Positions 8,198-17,415 of a stretch of 64,000 nucleotides of DNA are shown piece after piece (position 1 is the first letter of the stretch; every line of letters begins with the position of its first letter). The notes beneath the pieces were generated by a model. It made no database searches. It saw nothing but the letters and a program-made list of their open reading frames with translations, and was not told where the DNA came from. This stretch comes from DATBFG01 sp036558645 (GTDB taxonomy: Bacteria; Acidobacteriota; Terriglobia; Terriglobales; Acidobacteriaceae): positions 124,001 to 188,000 of the forward strand of contig DATBFG010000114.1 in NCBI GenBank assembly GCA_036558645.1. Reading direction: 5' to 3'. The position numbers and the translations under genes are program-made.

Positions 8198-9358
8198 CTA
8201 CACCATGCCTCGTCTCAACTCATCCAACTCATATTTTGTGCCACGCCAAACCACTCCACCTCTCCACAATGTAACAACCATTGAACGGAGCATCGTGTAG
8301 ACAAACAAAAGCGTACTCACTGGATGCAGGAAAAAGTAGTACGACGGAACTGATGAGTGCCACGACATTCCCACGTAGATTGCAAATATGGAGACAAGTA
8401 CGACTGCATAAGGAACTTTGGCCCAGCCGGGGGCTAACCAGAGTCCCACGAACGGAAGAAAATTCAGCAGAACCAGCATGAGACAAGAGCCAATGGCCCT
8501 CAGCCACTGGAATGACATGATCGCGAAGAAGTTCTTGGTGAGATTTCTCACCACGCCCATTGCCCCCTGTGCCCATCGCAGCGAGATCAGATCATCGCCA
8601 AAAACATTGCGCTGTCTGTAGCCGGCGTTCTTGACGACCTTACCCAGTTTCATGTCATCGAGCACTTCGAAACGAAGGGATTTGTAGGTTCCAATCGCTT
8701 CGTAGACGCTCCGTCGAATCAAGTTAAACGCGCCCACCCCCATGTGGTCGTTAGAGTCTGGATCAGCGACTCTCCATGGGCGATGCCCAAAGATGAAGAG
8801 CGTCTGAAAGAAGGCGATCATCAGCTTTTCTCCCGCCGTCCTGAGAATGATGCTCGGGAAAAGGACGACATGGTCCGCCGCCTCGGATTCAGCGTATGAG
8901 AGAGCACGCCGCACTGAGTCTGGCTTAAAGAGAACGTCGGCATCGGTGAAGAGAAACCAATCGCCTGTCGCTTCGAGAGCTGCCGTCCACATCGCGTGGG
9001 GCTTTCCCAGCCATCCGGAAGGCAACGTATCAATGTGAATCACTTTAAGACGGGTCTTTCCTTCAGCCGTGGCCGCAACGGCATCTGCGATTTCCCCGGT
9101 TGCGTCAGTCGAACGGTCGTTTACGAAAATGACTTCGTAGTTCTCGTAATCGAGGTTCAACAGCGTAGTCAGCGCGGCATGCACAGTAGTTTGCTCATTG
9201 CACGCCGGAACGATGATGCTTACGCGTGGATTGCTGTGTGGCTTCCGGTCCCACTCGGGCGAGTTGACATTCGCAATGGTGGGCATTCCGCGAGCTGCTG
9301 CCATAAGGCGCGAAATCCAGGCCAAGGCCAGGAAGGTACCTAAAATCCAATGAACCAT
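8198..9358 (-). CDS. Family 2 membrane glycosyltransferase
   Basis: 386 residues from the ATG at 9358, which overlaps the stop of the MFS gene as TGATG. A first membrane helix (about residues 1-17) is followed by a GT-A domain: VSIIVPACNEQ, FVNDRSTDAT, the DADV metal-binding motif and the later EVLDD and Q-x-x-RW-like SLRWAQG motifs. The C-terminus has several membrane helices and ends with WRGTKYELDELR. The domain layout fits enzymes that glycosylate lipids (including hopanoid-linked HpnB/HpnI-like and carotenoid enzymes), but the acceptor cannot be read from the sequence. hpnJ lies about 6 kb away, on the other strand. Confidence 0.88.
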   Translation of the reverse strand: MVHWILGTFLALAWISRLMAAARGMPTIANVNSPEWDRKPHSNPRVSIIVPACNEQTTVHAALTTLLNLDYENYEVIFVNDRSTDATGEIADAVAATAEGKTRLKVIHIDTLPSGWLGKPHAMWTAALEATGDWFLFTDADVLFKPDSVRRALSYAESEAADHVVLFPSIILRTAGEKLMIAFFQTLFIFGHRPWRVADPDSNDHMGVGAFNLIRRSVYEAIGTYKSLRFEVLDDMKLGKVVKNAGYRQRNVFGDDLISLRWAQGAMGVVRNLTKNFFAIMSFQWLRAIGSCLMLVLLNFLPFVGLWLAPGWAKVPYAVVLVSIFAIYVGMSWHSSVPSYYFFLHPVSTLLFVYTMLRSMVVTLWRGGVVWRGTKYELDELRRGMV

Positions 9359-10665
9359 CAGGCAGATACTCCGGAAGCATCTTCCACATTGACGGGAGGA
9401 GCGAAACGCATCCCGTAGAAGAGTATGGCAGAAGACACGGCCATGGCGATGACGGGCAGAATAAACGCCATTTGCAGCGAGTGCCAATCAGCGACGTAGC
9501 CCATCAGAGTTGGAGACGGAACGTCTCCGAGCAAATGAAACACAAAGATATTCGCTGCAATGGCTGTCGCTCGTATGTGAGCGCCAACAGAATTCACGAG
9601 CGCCGTATTCAGTGGCGAAGTGTTAAGAAGCAGAAAGAACGCCGCCAAGCCAATAGCCGGCAGCATGATCGGACCCTTCACAAAAAGAGCCACGATCATG
9701 ACGGGAACGCCAAGACCGATGCTTAGGGCCGAAACGAAGTAGTACGACCCTTTCATGCGCGGCAACAACCTGTCACCGAGCCAACCGCCCAGCAATGAGG
9801 CGACAATGCCATCGAAGACAACAATACCTCCGAACATGAGATTCGCCGATTCCAGCGAGTATCCACGCGCTTGGGACAGGAAAGTCGGCATCCAAACTTG
9901 AATGCCCCCGAGGGAGAAGGTACTGGCCGCCATACCTAGCGTCACAGTCCAATAGGCTGGATTATTGATCAAGCCACGAATGGTTCCTCTCTCTGGAGTT
10001 TCCTTCAACGTGTCAAATTGCCCCCGCTTCGGTTCGGGCAAGAAATAGACTGCCAGCGCAAGTAGAAATCCAGGAAAGGCAGCGATGTAGAACGGAAATC
10101 GCCACCCATGTGTGGGTGCCAGATGTCCGCCTAAGAGATAGCCAGCCGCCGTACCCACAGGTATCGCAAGGTAGAAGATGCCAAAGATGCGTCCGCGAAC
10201 TTTTTCTGGGAACAGGTCGGCAACAAACGTGGGGGCGATCGTGACAAAGGTCGCTTCGCCCACACCAACCAGAGTATGTCGGACAAGAAGCTCCCAATAG
10301 GTATGCGTCACTGCGGTGAGTAATGTAAGTCCGCTCCAGAATGTCGCACCCAGCATGATGATTAATTTTCGAGAATAGCGATCCGCGAGCGGCCCCGAGA
10401 ATGGAGCCGCCACCATATAAAACCCGAGAAATGCACTTGTGAGGTACCCAACTTCCGCGTTGGTGAGATGAAATTCAGTCTGGATAAGCGGCTGAACTGC
10501 GAACAAGACCGAACGGTCGATGTAGTTCAGCAAATTCAGCGATGTGAGCAGCACTAACGCTGTTCGCGGATAAAGTTTTTCTGAGGACACGTGCAGGGAA
10601 TATAGCACGCGGACAGCGCCTGCTTGATCCATGCCGCTCTGAATCGAAGAGGTCTCCACCACCAA
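9358..10665 (-). CDS. MFS transporter (spinster-like)
   Basis: 435 residues with about twelve hydrophobic helices. Early motifs: LNLLNYIDRSVLFAVQPLIQ in helix 1 and the MFS loop motif GPLADRYSRKLIIMLG between helices 2 and 3; FGIFYLAIPVGTAAGYLLGG follows in helix 4-5. These match the spinster/sphingolipid-transporter type of major facilitator. Its stop overlaps the start of the glycosyltransferase gene, so the two are translationally coupled. The substrate is unknown. The start may be internal (M12), as the extreme N-terminus is poorly conserved in such proteins. Confidence 0.88.
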   Translation of the reverse strand: MVVETSSIQSGMDQAGAVRVLYSLHVSSEKLYPRTALVLLTSLNLLNYIDRSVLFAVQPLIQTEFHLTNAEVGYLTSAFLGFYMVAAPFSGPLADRYSRKLIIMLGATFWSGLTLLTAVTHTYWELLVRHTLVGVGEATFVTIAPTFVADLFPEKVRGRIFGIFYLAIPVGTAAGYLLGGHLAPTHGWRFPFYIAAFPGFLLALAVYFLPEPKRGQFDTLKETPERGTIRGLINNPAYWTVTLGMAASTFSLGGIQVWMPTFLSQARGYSLESANLMFGGIVVFDGIVASLLGGWLGDRLLPRMKGSYYFVSALSIGLGVPVMIVALFVKGPIMLPAIGLAAFFLLLNTSPLNTALVNSVGAHIRATAIAANIFVFHLLGDVPSPTLMGYVADWHSLQMAFILPVIAMAVSSAILFYGMRFAPPVNVEDASGVSA

Positions 10666-10696
10666 AGATAAGTAGTGTCACGAGCGAAGACAGATC

Positions 10697-11128
10697 TCAC
10701 TGACTGGTCCTTCCCCGCGCACGCAATTTTCTTTGCTTCTTTGGCCGAGGCCACTTCGCGATGACGACGGTTGAGATTCCGCCGCGCGGACGAAACTCAC
10801 CCTTCACTTCCGCCCAAACGGGCTTTGCCCACCTGACAACATCTTCCAAAACCTGGTTTACGATGTTTTCCTGGAAAATTCCGAGGTTCCGGTACGACTG
10901 CAAGTATTCCTTTAAGGATTTCAGCTCGAGGCAACTCTGATCAGGCACATATCGTATGGTAATAACACCGAAATCAGGCAGCCCCGTCTTCGGACAAACC
11001 GAGGTAAACTCTGGGTCGTCAACCACAATCTCATAACCTGGAAATTGGTTGGGCCAGGTTTCAATCTCTGGAAAGCGGGCATCGAGCCCTGCCTGGGCGT
11101 GCTCTTCCGTATAGCGCGGTTTAGGCAT
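10697..11128 (-). CDS. queF: NADPH-dependent 7-cyano-7-deazaguanine reductase
   Basis: 143 residues from the ATG at 11128 (MPKPRYTEEH). It reduces the nitrile of preQ0 to preQ1 in queuosine synthesis. Seen: the catalytic cysteine in EFTSVCPKTGLPDFG and the QueF motif LELKSLKEYLQSYRN, followed by the FQENIVNQVLEDV helix. Length fits the short unimodular type. The frame stays open to 11443, but the extra 105 residues are not QueF-like and I exclude them. I see no preQ1 aptamer upstream and no other que genes nearby. Confidence 0.94.
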   Translation of the reverse strand: MPKPRYTEEHAQAGLDARFPEIETWPNQFPGYEIVVDDPEFTSVCPKTGLPDFGVITIRYVPDQSCLELKSLKEYLQSYRNLGIFQENIVNQVLEDVVRWAKPVWAEVKGEFRPRGGISTVVIAKWPRPKKQRKLRARGRTSQ

Positions 11129-11267
11129 GAAATCATTTAAACACGACCCTGCCCATAACATCCAAACCCGAATGGTTGGTGTTTTTCCGGGCAGACCTGC
11201 ATCTAAGCTATTAGGTCCGCACGGGACAAACCCATCCCTGCCGGTGTTACATTGTTTGCGTAAATAG

Positions 11268-12518
11268 ATGGCAGCTTTTGAAAACAGCGCTAGTTTCTTG
11301 AGTCGAAACCGTTGGATCGCTTGGGCGGTTGGCATCGTCGCTGCCGTTATTCTGCTTGCCTCGTTCATGTCACATGACGAGATCGTTCCTGTACGCGCGG
11401 CCACGGTGCAGCGCACCACGATGCGCAGTGTCGTTTCTACCAACGGAAAGATTGAGCCGATTCAAAACTTCGAAGCGCACGCGCCGATCGGAACCACCGT
11501 CAAGCGTGTCCTGGTGAAGGAAGGCGATCACGTCAAGAAGGGACAACTACTGGTTCAGTTGAATGACGCCGAAGCGCGAAATCAGGCTGCGAAGGCGCTC
11601 TCCCAGGTAAAGAACTCCGAGGCGGACGTTCAAGCTGTGCAGACCGGGGGAACACATGAAGAGGTTTTGACCCTCCAGGCACAACTAGTGAAAGCACGCG
11701 CTGACCGGGACGCCGCTCAACGGAATCTCGCAGCCTTGCAACGACTGCAACAGAGTGGAGCCGCCACGCCAGGTGAATTGAAAGACGCGCAGGCGCAGTT
11801 CGACACAGCCGAAGCGAATCTGAAGCTTCTTCAGCAAAAACAAGACGCCCGCTACTCCCGACCGGAGGTAGCTCGCGTAGATGCGCAGAAAACCGAAGCG
11901 CAGACCGCATACTCTGCAGCCGAAAATGTGCTCGGCCAGTTAAACATCAAAGCTCCCTTTGACGGCACCGTTTATGCCCTTCCTGTTCGCGAAGGAAATT
12001 ATCTGAACCCTGGCGATCTGATCCTGCAGGAGGCTGATCTTTCAAGAGTACTAGTGCGGGTTTTTGTGGACGAACCCGACGTCGGTCGCTTGGCGCCTGC
12101 CCAGAAGATCGAAATCACCTGGGACGCCCTTCCCGGACGCGTATGGACCGGTCAGCTCGCTGCCGTGCCGTCCGCTGTGAAATTGCACGGAACGCGCAAC
12201 GTTGGCGAGGCCACTTCGATCATTGAAAATACTGACCTCAAGCTTCTACCAAACATCAACATAGGCGCTACCATCGTCACGATTGAAGATCCGAATGCAC
12301 TCGCCGTTCCCCGCGAGGCTGTCCGGCAAGAAGAGGGGAAAAGCTACGTGTACCAGGTCGTGAACGACGAATTACAGCGCCGCGATGTGCAAACTTCGAT
12401 CTCGAATCTCACTCAAGTAGAGGTTAAGTCGGGTATCGATGAGAATTCGTTGGTAGCGATCGCCTCGACCAACTCCAAACCACTTCGTTCTGGCTTACCC
12501 GTTAAGGTGATTCACTAA
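11268..12518 (+). CDS. Periplasmic adaptor (HlyD/RND membrane-fusion type)
   Basis: 416 residues. N-terminal membrane anchor at about 15-33, then lipoyl/barrel halves (GTTVKRVLVKEGDHVKKGQLL near residue 65 and the returning half INIKAPFDGTVYALPVREGN near 225) flanking a long coiled coil (about 100-210), then a beta-barrel domain. This is the MacA/HlyD-like organisation that links an inner-membrane pump to a TolC-type channel. Downstream genes are a TPR protein (2 nt away) and a TolC homologue. No ABC or RND pump gene is present in the cluster. Confidence 0.9.
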   Translation: MAAFENSASFLSRNRWIAWAVGIVAAVILLASFMSHDEIVPVRAATVQRTTMRSVVSTNGKIEPIQNFEAHAPIGTTVKRVLVKEGDHVKKGQLLVQLNDAEARNQAAKALSQVKNSEADVQAVQTGGTHEEVLTLQAQLVKARADRDAAQRNLAALQRLQQSGAATPGELKDAQAQFDTAEANLKLLQQKQDARYSRPEVARVDAQKTEAQTAYSAAENVLGQLNIKAPFDGTVYALPVREGNYLNPGDLILQEADLSRVLVRVFVDEPDVGRLAPAQKIEITWDALPGRVWTGQLAAVPSAVKLHGTRNVGEATSIIENTDLKLLPNINIGATIVTIEDPNALAVPREAVRQEEGKSYVYQVVNDELQRRDVQTSISNLTQVEVKSGIDENSLVAIASTNSKPLRSGLPVKVIH

Positions 12519-12520
12519 GG

Positions 12521-13480
12521 ATGATTTCGTTGCAGAAAATGCTGTGCATTTCCCTGATCGCTTGCTTGTCGGCTTCGGCGTTTGGCCTGGATAGCGCTGG
12601 CTTACTTGCGGCGGGCCGAGTTGACGATGCGATCATAGCCTTGCGGGGCAAGATCAATTCATCGCCGAACGACGCTGATTCCTACAATCTTTTATGTCGA
12701 GCTTATTTCGCATTGGGAAACTGGGATCCGGGAGTCACTGCCTGCGAGAAGGCGGTGGCCTTATCTCCAAACAACGGTGAATATCACCTATGGCTTGGAC
12801 GCATCTACGGTGAGAAGGCCGATGCCTCCAACTTCTTGACAGCTGCTGGTCTCGCAAAAAAAGTACGTACCGAATTTGAAACCGCAGTGCGCCTCAATCC
12901 AACTGACATCAGTGCCCGAACGGATCTGGCCGAGTTCTACCTCGAAGCACCGGGGATCGTTGGCGGTGGCCGCGATAAAGCGGAAGCGCAGGCCCAGACG
13001 CTATCCACCATGGACGCAGTGAAAAGTCATTGGGTGGTTGCGCGCATTGCCGAGAAGAAAAAAGATTTTGCGACAGCAGAGCGGGAATATAGGGCCGGAA
13101 TCGAAGCCAGCAAAGGCAGCGCCGAAGCATGGCTCGACCTCGCATTGTTCTTTCGGCATGTAAATCGACTGGATGAAATGGAAGATGCCATCAAGCGCGC
13201 CAGTACGGCGCCGATTAAGAAAAATGTCATTCTCATGGATGCTGGGGAAACGCTGATCCGTGCCGGGCGGAACTTCCCACTCGCGGTCGAGCTCCTGCGG
13301 CGTTACCTGCAATCCGACACCGTTGAAGAAGCGCCTGCATTCAAGGCGCATTACTTGATCGGAACCGCGCTCGAAAAGCAAGGCAACAAGCAGAGCGCCG
13401 CCCAGGAATACCGAACAGCGTTATCTCTGGCCAAGAGTTACTCTCTGGCACAAGAGGCGTTAAACCGAGTTGGTCGCTAG
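12521..13480 (+). CDS. Secreted TPR-repeat protein
   Basis: 319 residues. Signal peptide MISLQKMLCISLIACLSASAFGLD, then helical repeats of TPR type: SYNLLCRAYFALGNWDPGVTACEKAVALSPNN, followed by further repeats at about 95-140, 160-220 and 265-305 (YLIGTALEKQGNKQSAAQEYRTAL). It begins 3 nt after the adaptor stop codon and has its own GGATG context, so it is translationally linked to it. It probably scaffolds an envelope complex with the adaptor and channel; this is inferred from position only. Confidence 0.82.
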   Translation: MISLQKMLCISLIACLSASAFGLDSAGLLAAGRVDDAIIALRGKINSSPNDADSYNLLCRAYFALGNWDPGVTACEKAVALSPNNGEYHLWLGRIYGEKADASNFLTAAGLAKKVRTEFETAVRLNPTDISARTDLAEFYLEAPGIVGGGRDKAEAQAQTLSTMDAVKSHWVVARIAEKKKDFATAEREYRAGIEASKGSAEAWLDLALFFRHVNRLDEMEDAIKRASTAPIKKNVILMDAGETLIRAGRNFPLAVELLRRYLQSDTVEEAPAFKAHYLIGTALEKQGNKQSAAQEYRTALSLAKSYSLAQEALNRVGR

Positions 13481-13587
13481 AGTCTCAAGATCCCAGGCAG
13501 ATTGTCGCTGCTTTCCGTGACCCTCTCTGAGTCGTTTAGAATCTGCTTTCTGTTTTCCCCACGCAATTTCGCCTGGAAGGTGACCCG

Positions 13588-14892
13588 ATGAAAGCTGCTG
13601 CCAGTGGCCTTCGCATAATCACTCTCTTCTGTTTGGCTGCCTCAACGACAGCGCTATGGTCCGAGCCCATCCCTCTCAAGCGCCTTGTAGAGGCGGCTTT
13701 GAGCCACAGTACAGCCACGCAGTCGGCGGATGCTGACCAGCAACGCGCGTTCGCAGCCTATAGGGAGGCCCGCAATCAGTACATCCCGCAGTTCGTCGTG
13801 GGGTCAGGATTGGGCGCGTCATGGGGATATCCGCTCAGCCTCGAAGGTTCTGCGCCGTCGCTGGTCAACCTTAACGCGCAGTCGGCAGTGCTCAATCCTT
13901 CTCTGCGGGAGTTTATTCGAGCGGCCCGTAACGACTACGATGCGTCGAAAGCAGACAACAAAGACCGACGAAACCAGGTGATCCAGGATACTGTCCTGAG
14001 CTACGCCGAGCTGTCCAAATGGGAAAGCTTGATGGACCGTTTGCACAAGGAACTCTCAGACGCGGCGAAGATGGAACAGGTCGTCAACATGCGTATTCAG
14101 GAGGGGGTCGATAGTCCGCAGATGCTGAACAAGGCAAAGCTCACTAGTGCGAGAATGCGATTACGTTCGGCAGAGGCACAGGGAGCCATGGACGTCTTGC
14201 GGAATCGGCTTTTCCACCTCACCGGATTTCCAGCAGCATCGATCGAAACCGTCCCCGATTCGATTCCCGCCCTGCCCGAGGTGAAGCAGGATCAGAACCT
14301 CTCCGGGCGCGCTCTCGAAGAGAACCCTTCCGTGCAGGCCGCGGACATTCGCGCCACGGCGCAAGAATACCGTGCGCGCGGGGAACACAAGGCCATGTGG
14401 CCCTCGCTCGACTTTGCGGCGCAATATGCCCTGCTTTCGACCTACAACAACTACGAGGAGTTCTTCCAGCCAGGCTCGTTCCAGAGGCACAACGCCACCG
14501 TGGGCGTTTCTATCCGATTTCCCTTCTTCAGTCCTACACAGAAGGCACATGCCGAAGCCGCGGATGCTGACGCTCTGCATGCGAAGAAAGAGGCGGAGAA
14601 TGCCAAGAATCAGCTCGCTGAGGAAACTCTTCGGTTACAGCGAAGTGTCGAGCAACTGACAGCGGCGCAGCAGGTCGCGGATCTTGAATATCAGGTCGCT
14701 CAATCGAATCTGGAGACCCTTCAGGTCCGTGCAGACAGCGCTTCTGGGAACATTCATGATCTCGAAGATGCACGCACCCAAACAAACCAGCTTTACAACA
14801 CCCTGCAGGATACGAATTTCGAACTTATGCGAGCAAGAATTTCCCTGCTTCGGGCAACCGGCGAACTGGCCGACTGGGTGGGGATTAAGTAA
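13588..14892 (+). CDS. TolC-family outer-membrane efflux protein
   Basis: 434 residues. Signal peptide at 1-25, then two repeated helix-barrel halves typical of outer membrane efflux proteins: PLKRLVEAALSHSTATQSADADQQRAFAAYREARNQYIPQF at the front and the second half from about 240 (RALEENPSVQAADIRATAQEY). The end has the long alpha-helical pairs AEAADADALHAKKEAENAKNQ and DLEDARTQTNQLYNTLQDTNFELMRARISLLRATGEL. It forms the channel partner of the adaptor at 11268. The 107-nt gap to the TPR gene could hold its own promoter. Confidence 0.9.
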   Translation: MKAAASGLRIITLFCLAASTTALWSEPIPLKRLVEAALSHSTATQSADADQQRAFAAYREARNQYIPQFVVGSGLGASWGYPLSLEGSAPSLVNLNAQSAVLNPSLREFIRAARNDYDASKADNKDRRNQVIQDTVLSYAELSKWESLMDRLHKELSDAAKMEQVVNMRIQEGVDSPQMLNKAKLTSARMRLRSAEAQGAMDVLRNRLFHLTGFPAASIETVPDSIPALPEVKQDQNLSGRALEENPSVQAADIRATAQEYRARGEHKAMWPSLDFAAQYALLSTYNNYEEFFQPGSFQRHNATVGVSIRFPFFSPTQKAHAEAADADALHAKKEAENAKNQLAEETLRLQRSVEQLTAAQQVADLEYQVAQSNLETLQVRADSASGNIHDLEDARTQTNQLYNTLQDTNFELMRARISLLRATGELADWVGIK

Positions 14893-15100
14893 ATCTTCAG
14901 GTCCACCCCTTCGTTTTGCGCATCAAAAGCGATAACGCATTTGGTCCCCAAATTTACAGTAAGTGTTTCTCGATCTCCCCGGACCGCGTTGAATTTTCAG
15001 GTAATTGGCGACAATGGCAAATCGTAGAACTCGCTGTTGAATATCTCCCGTTACTGCGGGAAACCCCTTGGAAAAATGTTAAGATTAGTTATTCACAAAT

Positions 15101-16573
15101 ATGCCCCTAAAAACACTGTTTTTGAATCCACCTTCGTTTGAGAATTTCGACGGAGGAGCGGGGTCACGTTGGCCCGCTACCCGTGAGATTGAGTCGTTCT
15201 GGTATCCGGTGTGGCTGGCGTACCCGGCGGGAATGCTGGAGGGATCGCGACTGTTGGACGCCCCCGCCCATCACGTCTCCGCGGAAGAAACGATCAACAT
15301 TGCTCGCGCCTATGAGTTCCTCGTGCTTTTCACGAGCACTCCTGGGTTCCCCGGGGATATAGGCCTGGCGCAAGCGATCAAGGCAGCAAACCCGTCGATC
15401 AAGATCGCCTTCGTCGGGCCACACGTGACGGTGTTACCGGAGAAGTCTCTACGGGATTGCCCCGCGATCGACTTCGTCTGCCGCAAGGAATTCGATTACA
15501 GCGTCGTCGAATTTGCGCAAGGTAAGCCGCTGTCCGAAATCACTGGGATTTCCTATCTCCAGGATGACAAGATCGTTCACAATCCGGACCGCCCCCAGAT
15601 CCAGGATCTCGACGCACTTCCTCATGTGACTGACATCTACAAGCGGGATCTCGATGTGCGTCGCTATAACGTCCCGTTCTTGCTGCATCCTTTTGTGGCC
15701 CTTTACACAACGCGCGGATGCCCGGCACAGTGCACCTTCTGTCTGTGGCCACAAACTCTGAGCGGCCATCCATGGCGAAAGCGCTCGACAGATGATGTCG
15801 CTCAGGAAATGGCCAAAGCAAAAGAATACTGGCCTTGGGTAAAAGAATTTTTCTTCGACGACGACACGTTCAATATTCAGAAAGCACGTACGGTCGAGTT
15901 GTGCGCAAAGTTGAAGCCACTGGGCTTGACCTGGTCATGCACCTCGCGCGTCACGACCGATTACGAGACCCTGAAAGCTATGAAAGAAGCCGGTTGCCGG
16001 CTTCTAATTGTGGGTTATGAGTCGGGCGACGCGCAGATCCTGAAGAACATCAAGAAGGGCGCTACCGTCGAACGTGCTCGTCAGTTCACCAAGGACTGCC
16101 ACAAGCTCGGTCTCTTGATTCACGGAGACTTCATTCTCGGACTCCCAGGCGAGACGCATCAAACGATCCGAAATACCATTGATTTTGCGAAAGAGCTGGA
16201 TGTGGAAACAATCCAGGTCTCCGTGGCACACGCTTATCCTGGCACCGAACTTCATGAACTCGTCGTAAAGAACGGATTCCTTGCCGACACCCGGATGGTA
16301 GATGAGGGCGGCCATCAGATGGTGCATATCCAATACCCAGGATTGCCCGCGGACGACGTCATGGAAATGGTCCACCGTTTCTATGACGAATACTACTTCC
16401 GGCCTAAGGCGGTTTATCGGATCCTGCGAAGAGCCGCTTTCGACAGCAATGACCGCAAGCGTTTGTACAAGGAAGCCAAGCAATTTCTCAAGCTGCGAGC
16501 ATCGCGACACAAATGGGTAAAAGAGAAGCGCGACCAGCAGACGGAAGCTTCGGCCGAGCCCGCGAAGGCCTAG
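15101..16573 (+). CDS. hpnJ: B12-binding radical SAM enzyme HpnJ (hopanoid side-chain modification)
   Basis: 490 residues. N-terminal cobalamin-binding-like domain (about 1-150) and a radical SAM domain with the cluster motif C207-x3-C211-x2-C214 in TTRGCPAQCTFCLWPQ. The opening NPPSFENFDGG and the phrase FFFDDDTFNI are typical of the HpnJ family. In Burkholderia HpnJ is needed for the cyclitol ether head group of bacteriohopanetetrol (established knowledge of the family). It is followed after 9 nt by two small DMT-type membrane genes on the same strand. No other hpn gene is in the window. The ATG at 15101 follows a short AT-rich leader with weak SD. Confidence 0.87.
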   Translation: MPLKTLFLNPPSFENFDGGAGSRWPATREIESFWYPVWLAYPAGMLEGSRLLDAPAHHVSAEETINIARAYEFLVLFTSTPGFPGDIGLAQAIKAANPSIKIAFVGPHVTVLPEKSLRDCPAIDFVCRKEFDYSVVEFAQGKPLSEITGISYLQDDKIVHNPDRPQIQDLDALPHVTDIYKRDLDVRRYNVPFLLHPFVALYTTRGCPAQCTFCLWPQTLSGHPWRKRSTDDVAQEMAKAKEYWPWVKEFFFDDDTFNIQKARTVELCAKLKPLGLTWSCTSRVTTDYETLKAMKEAGCRLLIVGYESGDAQILKNIKKGATVERARQFTKDCHKLGLLIHGDFILGLPGETHQTIRNTIDFAKELDVETIQVSVAHAYPGTELHELVVKNGFLADTRMVDEGGHQMVHIQYPGLPADDVMEMVHRFYDEYYFRPKAVYRILRRAAFDSNDRKRLYKEAKQFLKLRASRHKWVKEKRDQQTEASAEPAKA

Positions 16574-16582
16574 GAAAGTCAG

Positions 16583-17026
16583 TTGACCCTGCGAAAGTAT
16601 CTAGTTCTAGCCGGCGTCACAATTTGTGGCGCCACCGGCGACTCTTTACTTTCGCGCGGCATGAAGGATGTAGGCAGCATCTCGCTGTCGCATATTTCCC
16701 AGATCATCCTGGCGATTCTTAATCCTTGGGTCGCCCTCGGAATTCTCTTTCTGCTTTGCTTCTTTGCCGCGTACATGACCGCCCTATCATGGGCTGACCT
16801 GACGTACGTGCTCCCAGCTACATCGCTGGGATACGTTGTTCTAGCCCTGATCGCCAAATTTCTTCTGCACGAGAACGTCACTCCGACCCGCTGGCTCGGA
16901 ATCTTGCTGATTTCCGCCGGAGTCGGTCTTGTGGCTGGCGGCCCGGAAATCACCCACCGAGCTATTCCCTCGGGGCCTGAGAATTGTATGGCAGGTCCTG
17001 TCGCCAAGGGGGGACCATGCGACTAA
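16583..17026 (+). CDS. Small four-helix DMT/SMR-like membrane protein, first of a pair
   Basis: 147 residues starting at TTG, with AGGAAAG six nt upstream. Four hydrophobic helices at about 5-24, 35-65, 68-95 and 98-118. The sequence has the EamA/small-multidrug-resistance layout (SWADLTYVLPATSLGYVVLALIAKFLLHE, then RWLGILLISAGV). A polar 30-residue tail follows. It overlaps the next gene by 10 nt; the pair resembles heterodimeric SMR partners such as ArnE/ArnF, which move lipid-linked sugars across the inner membrane. Substrate unknown. Confidence 0.82.
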   Translation: MTLRKYLVLAGVTICGATGDSLLSRGMKDVGSISLSHISQIILAILNPWVALGILFLLCFFAAYMTALSWADLTYVLPATSLGYVVLALIAKFLLHENVTPTRWLGILLISAGVGLVAGGPEITHRAIPSGPENCMAGPVAKGGPCD

Positions 17027-17397
17027 TTTACGCATGGGGCGCAATTGCGGCGATTGTCCTCGCCTCCACTACCGGCGACGTTCTTTTGTCACTGGCCATG
17101 AAGCAAGTAGGCGACGTCGGCGACCTGTGGCGTGATCACGGATTGCTTACTGTCGTCGGGCGCGTGGTTCGCAATCCCAATTTTATTCTGGGCGTGCTTG
17201 CGATGACGGTGGCATTTTATAGCCTGCTGTTTGGGCTCTCCTGGGGGGACGTAAGCTTGGTAGCGCCAGCGTCCGCTTCACTTACCTTTGTAGCGAACGC
17301 CGTCGCGGCCAAGTTCTTCTTACATGAACGCGTCGATCGTCGACGCTGGATGGCCGCACTGCTGGTTGCCGGAGGAGTGGCCTTGCTGGCAGCATAA
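17017..17397 (+). CDS. Small four-helix DMT/SMR-like membrane protein, second of a pair
   Basis: 126 residues from the ATG at 17017, preceded by AAGGGGGGA; longer starts in the same frame lie inside the previous gene. Four hydrophobic helices; the third helix region SWGDVSLVAPASASLTFVANAVAAKFFLHERVDRRRW closely mirrors the partner gene (SWADLTYVLPATS...AKFLLHE...TRW), showing ancient duplication. It overlaps the upstream gene by 10 nt, so the two halves are made together, probably as a heterodimer. Downstream is a convergent PEGA-domain gene. Confidence 0.83.
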   Translation: MRLIYAWGAIAAIVLASTTGDVLLSLAMKQVGDVGDLWRDHGLLTVVGRVVRNPNFILGVLAMTVAFYSLLFGLSWGDVSLVAPASASLTFVANAVAAKFFLHERVDRRRWMAALLVAGGVALLAA

Positions 17398-17415
17398 ACT
17401 CATTCAAGATCAAAT

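Noticed and set aside
11129..11267. Possible preQ1 riboswitch upstream of queF
   Set aside because: The conserved preQ1 aptamer core could not be found in this gap.
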